From an uncultured Christensenella sp. (lineage in GTDB: Bacteria; Bacillota; Clostridia; Christensenellales; Borkfalkiaceae), in contig CAJTJC010000003.1 in the NCBI GenBank assembly GCA_910576655.1, positions 51,105 through 115,104 of the forward strand: DNA of 64,000 bases. Direction: 5' to 3'. The position numbers were made by a program, and so were the translations under genes. Below the pieces are notes generated by a model, which made no database searches, was not told the origin of the DNA, and saw only the letters and a program-made list of their open reading frames with translations. Positions 11,401 to 19,433 of this stretch are shown in pieces. The first letter of the stretch is position 1. Every line of letters starts with the position of its first letter.

Positions 11401-14400
11401 GTGTAGTCGGTTGCCTCGGTAAATTTGGTTGCAACCAGCTTATGCCCGAGCACCAGTCCCGCGGTACCGTCGGGCGTACCCGTCAACACGTCGCCGTCAA
11501 TCCAAACGTCGGAAAGGTGTTCGTCGCGGTAGCTTGTGTCGCTATGCGCGTCGCCGTCGTAAATCCAGTGATTGCTTGCCGTACGCACTTCGACGTAGCG
11601 CACCGTTACGCTTACGTACCCGTATTCGTAGCTTATATCGTAGTTTTCGGTAAGATTTTCGTCGGGACCTTTGAATATAGCGTAAGAAACTTCGTTCTTC
11701 ACTTCGCCTTCGGTAACAAACCGAACGTAGACGGTATCGACTACTGAAACGGAATGTCCGTCCACAAGCGAACCGCCCGTTATAGTATAGCTTTGGTCGC
11801 AATACGGCTCGCCGTCGAACTCTTTACAGGACGTCGCCGTGGTCAGCGTAACCGGTCTTTTCGTTACGTAAATTTCGCCGTATTCGTAGCTTACGTCGTA
11901 GTTATCGGTCACGGGCTCGCCTGAGGCGTCCTTTACTGTAAAGTACAGCTCGTTTTCAACCCTGCCTTCGGTAACGTAGGTTACGGAAGCTACCTTTTGA
12001 GTTCTGTCGCATTCTATAACGTGCCCCGTGCAGATACCGCGCTCGCCCGCCGCGTCGAATTCTTCGGGCGTCGCGTAGGCGTATTCGAAAGGCTCGTCGT
12101 CGTAAACGTCGTTGCCGTCGTGCGTGGTTATCACAAGCGGACGCGGTCTGATAACAAGACTGCAGAACTGCCTTATAAGATTGTAGTTTACGCTTACGTC
12201 GTCGCCGCTCGCATTTTTAACCGTATATTCGCACTCGTTAGGGTGCGTGCCCGCCGCCTGCGCGGTGAATAGCTTACTTAAAGCAAGAGCGTGGTCAAGC
12301 ACGAAATCTTTTTCGCCGTCTTCAAACCAACCGTCACTTAAAACGTGTGAGGTTTGCGCCGTAGGGTTGGAATAATCCTGCGCGCTGTAAACCCATTCGC
12401 CGCTGCCCGTAACGACGAGTACGTTACGCGCGGTAACGGAAATTTTACCGTATATGTAAGCAAGGGTATAGTTTGCGGAAACGTCGTCCTTGCCGCACTT
12501 AACCAAGTACGAAACCCTGTTTTCGACCTCGCCTTCGGCTACGCCCGTGACGGACGCGGGCGCGACGCTTTCGTCGACCGCCAAAGTATGGTCTTCCAGC
12601 AATCCGAACGACTGCGAGCCCTCGTTATCGCCGATAATTATAATTTCCCAGTCGGTGCAGGTAAACGGCGTACCGTCGTATTCCCTGCTTGCGGTTGCCG
12701 TTGCCACCATTACAATTCTTTTTTCGACGGTCAGCTTGCCGTACTCGTAAGAAATATTATAGTTTGCAGTGGTTTCGTCGCCGTAGTCCCTGACGTCGGG
12801 GTAGTCGTAAGTTCTGAAAATTTTATAATGAGTTGTATTCGTAAGCTCGCCCGCGTCGGTGATTGTCACCGTTTCGAATGGCACGCACTCCTCGCCCGCG
12901 ACGAGGTTATCCGCAATCGGCGTAACGCTGTCGCCCGAAAGCGGAATTCCGTCGTAGTACTTGTTTGCGTCCTGCGTACGGATAGTAATATCGCGCCGCA
13001 AAACTTCGAGATTGCCGTATTCGTATTCTATAGCGTAGCAATCGGTAACGTCGTAATACGACGACATCCTGCCGCTGTCTACGGTAAATTCAATCGCGTT
13101 TTCCAGCGTGCCGCAATCGAGTATGCGCGGTATGCCGTCCGTCTCTTTTAGCTTATCGTATTCCGCAAGGTTATCGGCAACCGTTTCGCCGTCGGTGCCG
13201 TACAGCCAAACCCCGTCGTAGATTTTCGTAATCGACGGCGTAGTAATTACAAGCGGACGCTTTTCTATCGTAAGCGTGCCGTAAATAAATTCAATCGCGT
13301 AGTTTGCGGTTACGTCGTTAACTCCGTTGTGAATAGTAAAAGTCAGCTCGTTTTTGACGGCTACCTCGCTGAAATACACCACACGCGTTCCCGTAATCGA
13401 GGTAACCTCTTCGCCGTCGGCAAGCTTAGCCCCGCCTATTTCCGCTATTTCGGGCGCGCAATGGTCCGCGCCGTCGTAAACCCAGCTTCCGCTTGCGGTG
13501 GTAATACTGATTTCGCGCGGCATTACGGTCATTGTGCCGTAAACATACTTAATATCGTAATTCTGGCTTACAAAACGCCCGTCCGCGTCGTAAAGGAATA
13601 TTCGGATAGCGTTTTTCGCCCCCGACTCTGCAACGCCACTTATGCTCGACGCCGAAAATATTTCGTGCGCGTGCCCGTCGACGAGCTCGCCTTCGACGGA
13701 ATAATCCTCGGCAGTGCCGCAGAGAGCGGCGCCGTCGTATACCTTTTCAAGGTCGCGCGTGGTGACGGTCAAGGGACGCTTTGCGATTTCGAGAACGCCG
13801 TAATCGTAGCTCACGTCGTAATTTCCGTCGACGCAGCTGCCGTCGGAAGCAAAAATGCTGCACTCGTACCCGTTCGTATAAGTTCCCGCGTCCGCTGCGG
13901 GGGCAGCGGTTGCCGACTGCGTGAAGGTGTGCCCTTCGACGAGGTTTGTGGAAGTTATTTCGTCGCGTACAAGCGGCTCGCCGTCGTAAACCTTGCTTGC
14001 AGACGGCGTAACGAAAGTGACGGGTCGCCTTGCGACGGAAACCGTTGCGGCGCCGTAGCTTACCACGTAATGCTTGGTAACGTCGGCGGTTCCGTTCATT
14101 ATTACCGTCCTGTCGCTATCCACCCGCACCGAGTAACTGCCCGCGTTAACGGGCGCGCCCTCGACGGCGTTGCCCGCGGCGTCGTAAAGTCGGGTAAATA
14201 TAGTAGCGCTGTCGCCGTTCAATGCGGCTATGCTCGTCTCTTCGAGCGCGCCGCCGTATTCCACACCGTTGCCGTCGTAAGTAACCGACAGCGATTGCGG
14301 CGTTAACGTGATGCTTCTGGGAAGCAACGTAATTTCTTTTTCTGGTATGGATACGTTGTAGCAGAAGGTTACGTCGTTGCCCGATTTATCGAAAATTCTG

Positions 14401-14960
14401 AACGACGCGCCTTTAATTGCGGTGACTTCGTTTTCGGGATTGACGTAGTCTACTACCGCGCCCTCCCTTACTACTCTGTCGCCGTTAACTGACGAAAATT
14501 CGAATTTGGAGGGCAGCTCGCCGTAGACTGCGCTGTCGCTTAAAACGACGAATTCGACAGGCAGTGCCTCTATCTCGAACGGCTTTGGCTCACCGTAGCT
14601 TTTACCGAAGGTTTTGTCCGTTACCGTTCTGACGAGGTACTTGCCCGCAAGCGTGGGTAATTCGTCCGTCCAGACGACTTCCTCCGCCTGCCTTGACCGG
14701 TTATCGCGCGCAAACTGATAATTCGCGTTGCTGAAAAGCGCCTTGGGGTGCTGAATGCTCTGCGCGTAGTCATCGCCGTAAACTATTTTTTCTGGCAGAA
14801 CGACGTCCTGCGTTATAATTCCTTTTGTGAATACGAACGCCGCCGCAAGCGCGATTAACGCGGCAAAAAGGGAAATAAACAGCGCGCGGAAACGGACGAT
14901 AAAATTCTTTACCGCCGCAACGCGCTTTATTTTGTTTTGATAGGTATCGTAAGATATCAT
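5472..14960 (-). CDS. Giant membrane-anchored protein of about 30 YDG/MBG-type repeats
   Basis: Predicted 3162 residues. A basic N-terminus is followed by one transmembrane helix (about 27-48); the rest is an array of about 30 units of roughly 90-105 residues. Each unit starts with a strand such as ITVTT, then a Y-D-G box (VYDGTPF, KVYDGAAL), a mid-unit DGH or LGH turn, and ends with SYEYGTLTV plus a basic residue, as in YDG/MBG_2 immunoglobulin-like surface repeats. The last eight or so units are more divergent. I see no LPXTG, SLH or C-terminal helix, so the protein is held by its N-terminus and projects outward. AAAGGG lies upstream of the ATG. It follows the 994-residue homologue by 27 bases. 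Such arrays usually act as adhesins or stalks; the role here is inferred. Confidence 0.85.
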   Translation of the reverse strand: MISYDTYQNKIKRVAAVKNFIVRFRALFISLFAALIALAAAFVFTKGIITQDVVLPEKIVYGDDYAQSIQHPKALFSNANYQFARDNRSRQAEEVVWTDELPTLAGKYLVRTVTDKTFGKSYGEPKPFEIEALPVEFVVLSDSAVYGELPSKFEFSSVNGDRVVREGAVVDYVNPENEVTAIKGASFRIFDKSGNDVTFCYNVSIPEKEITLLPRSITLTPQSLSVTYDGNGVEYGGALEETSIAALNGDSATIFTRLYDAAGNAVEGAPVNAGSYSVRVDSDRTVIMNGTADVTKHYVVSYGAATVSVARRPVTFVTPSASKVYDGEPLVRDEITSTNLVEGHTFTQSATAAPAADAGTYTNGYECSIFASDGSCVDGNYDVSYDYGVLEIAKRPLTVTTRDLEKVYDGAALCGTAEDYSVEGELVDGHAHEIFSASSISGVAESGAKNAIRIFLYDADGRFVSQNYDIKYVYGTMTVMPREISITTASGSWVYDGADHCAPEIAEIGGAKLADGEEVTSITGTRVVYFSEVAVKNELTFTIHNGVNDVTANYAIEFIYGTLTIEKRPLVITTPSITKIYDGVWLYGTDGETVADNLAEYDKLKETDGIPRILDCGTLENAIEFTVDSGRMSSYYDVTDCYAIEYEYGNLEVLRRDITIRTQDANKYYDGIPLSGDSVTPIADNLVAGEECVPFETVTITDAGELTNTTHYKIFRTYDYPDVRDYGDETTANYNISYEYGKLTVEKRIVMVATATASREYDGTPFTCTDWEIIIIGDNEGSQSFGLLEDHTLAVDESVAPASVTGVAEGEVENRVSYLVKCGKDDVSANYTLAYIYGKISVTARNVLVVTGSGEWVYSAQDYSNPTAQTSHVLSDGWFEDGEKDFVLDHALALSKLFTAQAAGTHPNECEYTVKNASGDDVSVNYNLIRQFCSLVIRPRPLVITTHDGNDVYDDEPFEYAYATPEEFDAAGERGICTGHVIECDRTQKVASVTYVTEGRVENELYFTVKDASGEPVTDNYDVSYEYGEIYVTKRPVTLTTATSCKEFDGEPYCDQSYTITGGSLVDGHSVSVVDTVYVRFVTEGEVKNEVSYAIFKGPDENLTENYDISYEYGYVSVTVRYVEVRTASNHWIYDGDAHSDTSYRDEHLSDVWIDGDVLTGTPDGTAGLVLGHKLVATKFTEATDYTEVAVPNLVEYVVENEEIDKNYYLHIIAGELSINKRPVKIITPTAEKVYDGDPFSCTDGWKVEGVGLDVGLVKEHKLGVKLIGGVPVLVTSITDVKVLDGEIVGVENAVEYDVYDGQTVVSENYAIEYEYGTLKRTPRPITVTTGSKSQVYDGTALTCDEFDFEVCNAENTRGLLESKNHSVVLDESVPVAYIIYITRDGDREICETLNERKYLVKSYEKDESLNYAISYVYGTLTIEKRQLTVTTATLIWDYDGKPHYGTETQQTENGKTVFDNLVSVNGISEICTAQKTAEIIDYTEGGVVNDTEYAIYSVINSVETTYCYDITYEKGVLFINKVELNITTITAEKVYDGAYLYGDDTDYGEPVFVGIMDDEYRYEAFNVAKIIDCDSVDNSTEYAIYTPRGLSHNYIVSYSVGTLTVTQRAITVRTKDASHEYDGTEFTCTEWEDVGELKLVEGHTLEVIEVKGRITDVGNTLNEVAYKVVDGSGSDAVNGNYNISYEYGTLTVMQRTIRVTTASNSWVYDGDGHFDDGYDKVVHIKDGVEDGAPALVLDHLLKPVEGSATVVVDYAEPVDNEVKFIVVDEKVNANYSIEYVYGKLSIEQRRLTIATATSEREYDGTPFSWIKDFTVEQFDAASNRGIVAGHGAYPDAASAATVTYVHEGKVENVIAFVIKNADEKDVTANYIPEYEYGTLSITPHVISVTNPTRNKDYDGEELRGNDEAIFDGLLFVDDVALADKTAVIIDFGEIQNNTVYRIENADGVNITTSYDIRYADGATLSINKVALSITTLTAQKVYDAIPLKGDDEQLSSPLFEGLIDGEYYSASAVTEIEDCGSVSNETKYRIFAVRGAAEADTTGNYIISYTYGTLTVTKRKIIIATASDTKEFDGTPLINIKDYQITSGSLAENQTLYVKEGAVISSVTFVTEGKVDNIIDYSVMGAHGDVTENYDISYYNMFESTESVKKYGILEIIPRSISLTTGGNEWEYDGLEKYETGYTDLTHDGGGSALVLGHKLIAVSYDTVVTVGTVDNVVEYIVENEEITKNYAIGVSYGKLTVTPRKLSVVLSPVSNVIYGEAFEGWNGEFAYAAGSKRTVDGETLVITVKYTRGGVEVAQPVNAGIYGVEVNEASIVGGYADINNYQLTVLDSQFEIARREITINLLDMDEGRPYNGREFVYPDDGYEVAAGSIVDGDELKIAVKYLCFGVIISGYPVNVGDYMVTFDGAGCTVNGEKELALNYVINCGVNSVRYCITRLPLSLVLKDIQHAYTGVADYRLEDSDYMEFDESQLAETDVLSSVEKCYMLNGKVCDAIDVGVYDYFVKQFAVTNKDTGADVSDNYYLDNQYFAKFTITKRRISVAVSFEGEAAAKGEYTGEVISLKELYNGSVLYSSLPLVADECDWGIYEGDNQKLNAVFSFSKGGAAALLKELGEYTVSVRLEDNDGKTLSNYFIESYTDGAFEVTKRQVKVTAEMTATSLEYNGCALSEEYFGYNTKHVFSDSEGFVEESDYADYKAVYSLFRIDGTEADATAIIAAGEYYLTVKLEFIGSGEEKYYVFDGLASSVFTVQRRKIYAVTPSDENEYVYNGAALADPETYGAYYIDGSAGFVNGDGEFAVPMFTYRKDGADYPSAVHAGEYSIRISHFSGVNGNIDLSANYELCDAPDESCYGTVTIKPAKLVVGPKAYSQFYDGTVNVLSLPEDSYNILFVEGGGTALFGNAELTFTASGSVDIRKQFMTMVSFKSVSVWQDGENITTDYDVVLTYAQLSEKCPELAESIKRDKFSAQLAFIRRTLYIRQFAPPEEYRSIEYGTNVSISLDDKSIPAENVLSDGDGLLAGHRPEISLARALGTALGYCEKWIYMCKVYDGNGVDLSRGYDIKIVCDDESSFIKVTPKNVTVSVNFPPSHYSEGDKLAAEDYNLSATCSFGDKLEVEVSGGAFVASVKSANGQSKDAYYVIKFVHPETEIYEKEVKYASRI

Positions 14961-14987
14961 AAAAACCCTTTTTGCGTTTTAAAAATT

Positions 14988-17972
14988 TTAACCTGTTATT
15001 ATCATGCCTATAACGTCTTCCTCAGGCATATCGTAATTGGTCGTAACTTCGACTCCGTCGCGCATAATTTTTATTAAACCGACATTAAGATAAGTCGTTT
15101 TATTATCCGTAATTGTAATAATACCGAAAACGTCTTCGTATTCGGGAATGTCGCCGTTTGCAAGATTTTCGATATTTATTATTCCCGTCAAAACTTGAAT
15201 TTGGTCTCCGTCCGGCTTACCGTACAGCGGGTCAAGCGTTATATTCAGCTTGCGTTTTTCAATAGTTACGGAAATTTTCGAATTTGCCAAATCCGCGGTT
15301 ACGTTTCTGCTGCTTATGCTTTCGCCGGAAGCCGAGATAAAATCCACCGATTTGAACGCAAGATAGTGCTGCCCCGCGTTTATTACCGAATTAGCGCAAA
15401 CGTAACTTTTTACTTTTAAATCCAACGACGAGCCCGTAGCGACTTTAAGGTCGTTTACGCTCGGCTGATAAGGAAGTCCGTTATATATCGCCGTCAATGC
15501 GCCTGCGCTGACCGTAACGCTTATCGGCTTTATTTCGAAGCTGCCGATAACCGTCACCCGCTCGCAGTCTGATTCGTAAACTATCTCTGCGGAGTATTTG
15601 CCCGCGTCCACTGCATCCTCGATATTAGAATAGACGTATTCCAGCGCAATTTTGTCGTAAATAGAATCCTCGTCGAGAGGGGAAATCATATTCAAGTCGA
15701 ACCTTGTTATCGATTGATTGTCGAAATTCTTTGACGCCGCAGCGGTATTTATAGCCGCCGTTATTCTTCTTTTGATTATCGTAAACTTTTTGTTGGACTC
15801 TGTAATCGCATAGTTGCTTTCTTTCTCTTCGTCCGCCTTCCAGTAAAAGTCTGCGTTATAGGTGTTGCCGCAAACAAGCGCACCGTCGACCGATAAGCCG
15901 AAATAGTCCGCATTTGCACCGTCGCACCTTATATTTTTAAACAGGGTCTGAGTGTTCATATCCCGAGTATATTCTATTTCACTGTCGATATAAACCGTTA
16001 TAGGCTTAGGGGCAATCTTTATAGTACCGTAGTTTTCTACAACACCGTAAAAACCCGTTACGTTCTCGTTCAAGGAATTATAAACCGCAAATTCGGGCTT
16101 ATTCGGCTGCTCGCCTGCGTCGGTCAAAATTATGCTTTTCGAAACAAGTCTGTCGCCGGCGGCGAGAAGTCCGCACGAAACCGCACCGCCGTCAAGCGGC
16201 TTGCCGTCGTATTCCTTTTCGACCGACGAAGTGGATACTTCAAGCTCTCTCGCCGAAATGCACACGTCGACCTTGCCGTCCGAAACGACGTCGTAATAAC
16301 CGAGCGCGCTGTTGCCGAGCGCGTCCACGATGCTGAACGACAGTATGTCGGCGCTTACTGTATTGCCCACCTGCTCGGGCATGACGGGCGCACAAGTCAC
16401 CGACACGAAACGGTGACCGTCCGCAAGTCTGTTGAAATCAACGCCGTCGCCCGCTGGGAATACGAAGTTTCCGTCGTAGACCTTTAAAAGCGTGCCGCTG
16501 TTGACAAACGAGACGGTGCGGCGTTTAACCCTTATATTGCCCGCAATTACCGATATGGCGAAGTTGTCGGTTACGGGTTCGCCGCCGTACATAATTTCAA
16601 AGTCGTCGAAGGTATACGTCGAGTTGCCTATTTCGGTTAAGCCTGCAAGAAGCTTATCGAAGTAACCGTCGTCGTTCATCTTTATTTCAAGTCCTTCCAT
16701 AGTCGACGAAACGCTATAAAGCTCTTTAAGGCTGCCCGTAAACGGTTCGCCGTACTCGGTTTCTATCGTGCTCAGCTTGACGGTAAACGGAGCCTTTGAA
16801 ACCTCTAATTTTCCGTCCTTTAAGGTAATAACGTAGTTACCCGAGGTTTCGTTGCCGTTACCGTCCAAAACGACGCAGCTTTCTATCCTGTTCTCGGTTA
16901 CCGCAACGTCGGTAACAGTACCCGAATAGCTTACTTCCACTCTTTCGCCGTCGGCAAGCCCCGTTACGAAATCAGCCTCTTTCGACGTAACGGAATGCTC
17001 TTTCCCGTCGTAAATCCAGCTTGCGCTTTTCGCAGCAACGGTTAGGCTTGCCTTCCTTACCGTAAGATAGCCCACGTTGGAAAGCAGCTCGTAATTGTCG
17101 GTCACCTCGTCGCCGTTTATATCGTATATAACGGCTTTGGCAACTATTTCAAGCGGTTTGTCGGGATTGGCGGCTATTACTCTTGCAGGTGTGCCGTCGC
17201 GCGCCTCGAATCTGGGAACTACGTAGTGCCCCGAAGCGAGCGAGCCCGTGCCTATACTGTACTGAGTACATTCCAGCGCGGTACCGTCGTATACCTTGGA
17301 CGCGCTTACGGGCGTTAATATCAACGGGCGCTTAACCACGTTGACCTTACCCGCAAGCATTACGAAGTAGTTCTGGGTTACGCTCGCGCCGTTGCCGTCG
17401 ATTACGCGCGCCTCTACGTCGGTTGCGTTCAGCGTTCTGCCCGCGACTATATTTCCCGCGCTTTCAAGCCACGAGGAATTTATTTCCAGCGTAACGCGGT
17501 GTCCCGCTGCAAGCGTGCCGCCCGTCACCGTATAGCCGTTGCCTATATCTATCGCGGCGCCGTCGTACACGACGTCGCGCGCGGTCATAGTAACCTGTAT
17601 GCTGCAGGGCACTACGGTAAGCACGCCCGAATTCACCTTTATTTTATACTGCTCGGATACGTCGTATCCGTCTTTATCGGTAATCTTTACGTCAAGCCCG
17701 CTGAACGAATTGCCCGCGTCGGTCTGACCGCCCGTAAACTCGACCACGGGAGTGTGCCCCTCTATCAGGTATCCGCCCGTAAGACTGTACGAGCTTGCCT
17801 TAAGCGTTTGCCCGTTATATTCCTGCGAGGCGTCCTCGACCGTAAATTCAAGCTCTATCGGCTCCGCCTTTAACGAGCCCGTAAGAGAAAGCACGATAAA
17901 GGTTGTCAGCGCCGCGCCGATAATAAGCACGAGTATGCCGAAAAACAACAGCGATTTTCTGAACTTTGTCAT
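14988..17972 (-). CDS. Membrane-anchored protein of about 10 YDG/MBG-type repeats
   Basis: Predicted 994 residues with a strong AAAGGAG site before ATG 17972, only 12 bases after the stop of the AAA+ ATPase gene. The N-terminus is basic, then one transmembrane helix (about residues 9-31), then about ten repeats with Y-D-G boxes (QEYNGQTL, VVYDGAAI, KVYDGTAL, WIYDGKEH, KEYDGKPL) and strand-type endings such as SGVLTVVP. It is a shorter relative of the 3162-residue protein that follows, with the same one-helix, repeats-outside plan and no wall-sorting signal. The pair looks like a short and a long version of one surface stalk made from a single message (inference). Confidence 0.83.
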   Translation of the reverse strand: MTKFRKSLLFFGILVLIIGAALTTFIVLSLTGSLKAEPIELEFTVEDASQEYNGQTLKASSYSLTGGYLIEGHTPVVEFTGGQTDAGNSFSGLDVKITDKDGYDVSEQYKIKVNSGVLTVVPCSIQVTMTARDVVYDGAAIDIGNGYTVTGGTLAAGHRVTLEINSSWLESAGNIVAGRTLNATDVEARVIDGNGASVTQNYFVMLAGKVNVVKRPLILTPVSASKVYDGTALECTQYSIGTGSLASGHYVVPRFEARDGTPARVIAANPDKPLEIVAKAVIYDINGDEVTDNYELLSNVGYLTVRKASLTVAAKSASWIYDGKEHSVTSKEADFVTGLADGERVEVSYSGTVTDVAVTENRIESCVVLDGNGNETSGNYVITLKDGKLEVSKAPFTVKLSTIETEYGEPFTGSLKELYSVSSTMEGLEIKMNDDGYFDKLLAGLTEIGNSTYTFDDFEIMYGGEPVTDNFAISVIAGNIRVKRRTVSFVNSGTLLKVYDGNFVFPAGDGVDFNRLADGHRFVSVTCAPVMPEQVGNTVSADILSFSIVDALGNSALGYYDVVSDGKVDVCISARELEVSTSSVEKEYDGKPLDGGAVSCGLLAAGDRLVSKSIILTDAGEQPNKPEFAVYNSLNENVTGFYGVVENYGTIKIAPKPITVYIDSEIEYTRDMNTQTLFKNIRCDGANADYFGLSVDGALVCGNTYNADFYWKADEEKESNYAITESNKKFTIIKRRITAAINTAAASKNFDNQSITRFDLNMISPLDEDSIYDKIALEYVYSNIEDAVDAGKYSAEIVYESDCERVTVIGSFEIKPISVTVSAGALTAIYNGLPYQPSVNDLKVATGSSLDLKVKSYVCANSVINAGQHYLAFKSVDFISASGESISSRNVTADLANSKISVTIEKRKLNITLDPLYGKPDGDQIQVLTGIINIENLANGDIPEYEDVFGIITITDNKTTYLNVGLIKIMRDGVEVTTNYDMPEEDVIGMIITG

Positions 17973-17984
17973 TGCCCTCTCCTT

Positions 17985-19421
17985 TTACACGTTCTGTTCG
18001 ATTAATCTTATTTGTTCTTTACATAACGGCAGCTTGTTCTCGCCGAACAGCTCGTCTAAGTACGCGCACGTTCCGTCAGACATCTGCTTTACGTATACGG
18101 GGTTCTTGGATTCCAACTTCCTGAATACCTTCCTCGATAGTACGTCGTCCAAAGCCTCTAACTCCGTACCCCCGCACGCTACCATTACAGGCACGTAGCT
18201 TCGTATCTGTTTCATTATTCGGTTGCCGAACGTGATATGGAACGTCTTTATCATATATTCGTCAAGCTTCTTTATTCGTCTAAGATTCCTGTCCGTCAAG
18301 TCAAACTCGCGCCTCGCTCGCGCAAACAGCTCTTCCAGTCTCGTCGACGATATTTTCTTTTGCCCGTATTCCTTTACTTCGAACGGTACCGCCTTTTTAT
18401 CAAGGTTCAAGACCATTGCTCTATCGTAAACCTTATCCGATATCGCAAACGTACTGTCGTCGTTGTTTGCCGTTCCCACAAACCACATATTCGTTGGCAG
18501 CCTCAGCTTGCCGTTGCTCTGCAACAGCTTAGGGTCGTCCGCTCGCTTATCCGCTACTACGTCAAGGTTTCTTCCCTCTACGTTCGGTATTTCAAGCAGC
18601 GACAAGAACTCCGCAAAGTAGTACTCTACCCTTGCTATATTCATTTCGTCCAACACCGTTATATATATGTCTTCGTTATAGTCCGCCTCGTACATCTTGT
18701 ACAGCAGCGTCGTTTCGTTGAACTTGCGCGTAAACTCGTTGTAATAGCCTACTAAGTCCGTCCGCTCCTTCCACATTGGCTGTATCGGCACTACCACCGT
18801 CTTATTGTCAAGAAACTCCCCGAACGCGTACGCAAGCGAAGTCTTACCCGTTCCCGACATACCCTGTAATATTATCAGCTTCGTTACCGACAGTCCGCCG
18901 ATAAATCTTCTTATATCCTCTATATCGTAATACAGCTTCAACGCTCCCGCCGAATAGTTCCTGAACTCCTCGCATATCTCTTTCAGGCTCATTTCGTCGT
19001 CGTACTCGGGCGGTGTGTACCGTTCGTAATACTTGTCTATTTCCGTTAGCATATAGAAGCGCGAGCCCTCTTCCTCGCTCTCTTCCTCTGACGCAGCCCA
19101 ATTCGGCGCTATTACCGTTTTTGCGGAGGAGTTGGGGGCTACGACTGTCTGGCAAGCCAAGTCCTTTATAGGCTCCAACTCTTCCTCGATAGTCTTGCGC
19201 GCGGTTTCGAGGATTTGCTGACGCTCGCTTTTCTCTTCGCCTTCGAGCGCGTTTTTGAGCGTGGCGACGCGGTTAAATTCCGCAACTATTACGCGTACCA
19301 CTATCGCAATTATAAGCGCAAGGACGAGCCCTGCATAGATAAGCAGAGCCGTACGGCTTGTCAGCCGGTCCCATATTTTATTACCGATTGAATACCAATC
19401 GATTGAAAGCATTGCGTTCAC
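17985..19421 (-). CDS. Membrane-anchored AAA+ ATPase, McrB/MoxR-like (AAA_5 type), with intact motifs
   Basis: Predicted 478 residues, starting at GTG 19421 with AAAGGAG 7 bases upstream; this site overlaps the stop of the preceding gene, so translation is probably coupled. One transmembrane helix (about 24-46), a short coiled-coil region (50-85), an acidic linker (108-120), then a AAA+ domain: Walker A GMSGTGKT (187-194), Walker B TVLDEMN (255-261), sensor-1 region GTANNDD (316-322), and an Asp-Arg pair (333-334) where an arginine finger could lie. The Walker B and sensor style is that of McrB/MoxR relatives, which remodel protein complexes. No McrC nuclease or VWA partner is nearby. The domain is cytoplasmic if the helix is a simple anchor. 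The remodelled target is unknown; the co-encoded surface proteins are the obvious candidates. Confidence 0.85.
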   Translation of the reverse strand: MNAMLSIDWYSIGNKIWDRLTSRTALLIYAGLVLALIIAIVVRVIVAEFNRVATLKNALEGEEKSERQQILETARKTIEEELEPIKDLACQTVVAPNSSAKTVIAPNWAASEEESEEEGSRFYMLTEIDKYYERYTPPEYDDEMSLKEICEEFRNYSAGALKLYYDIEDIRRFIGGLSVTKLIILQGMSGTGKTSLAYAFGEFLDNKTVVVPIQPMWKERTDLVGYYNEFTRKFNETTLLYKMYEADYNEDIYITVLDEMNIARVEYYFAEFLSLLEIPNVEGRNLDVVADKRADDPKLLQSNGKLRLPTNMWFVGTANNDDSTFAISDKVYDRAMVLNLDKKAVPFEVKEYGQKKISSTRLEELFARARREFDLTDRNLRRIKKLDEYMIKTFHITFGNRIMKQIRSYVPVMVACGGTELEALDDVLSRKVFRKLESKNPVYVKQMSDGTCAYLDELFGENKLPLCKEQIRLIEQNV

Positions 19422-19433
19422 GCCGTTACTCCT

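Noticed and set aside
10029..14306. Long plus-strand open frames (up to 572 codons) opposite the giant repeat gene
   Set aside because: They are antisense shadows of a strongly biased repeat sequence; no ribosome sites, low-complexity Arg/Val/Tyr products, and no family resemblance, whereas the minus-strand frame is a clear repeat protein.
5472..17972. Regular repeats suggesting a CRISPR-like array
   Set aside because: The repeats are about 300 bases long, divergent, in frame and protein-coding; there are no short identical direct repeats with unique spacers and no cas genes.
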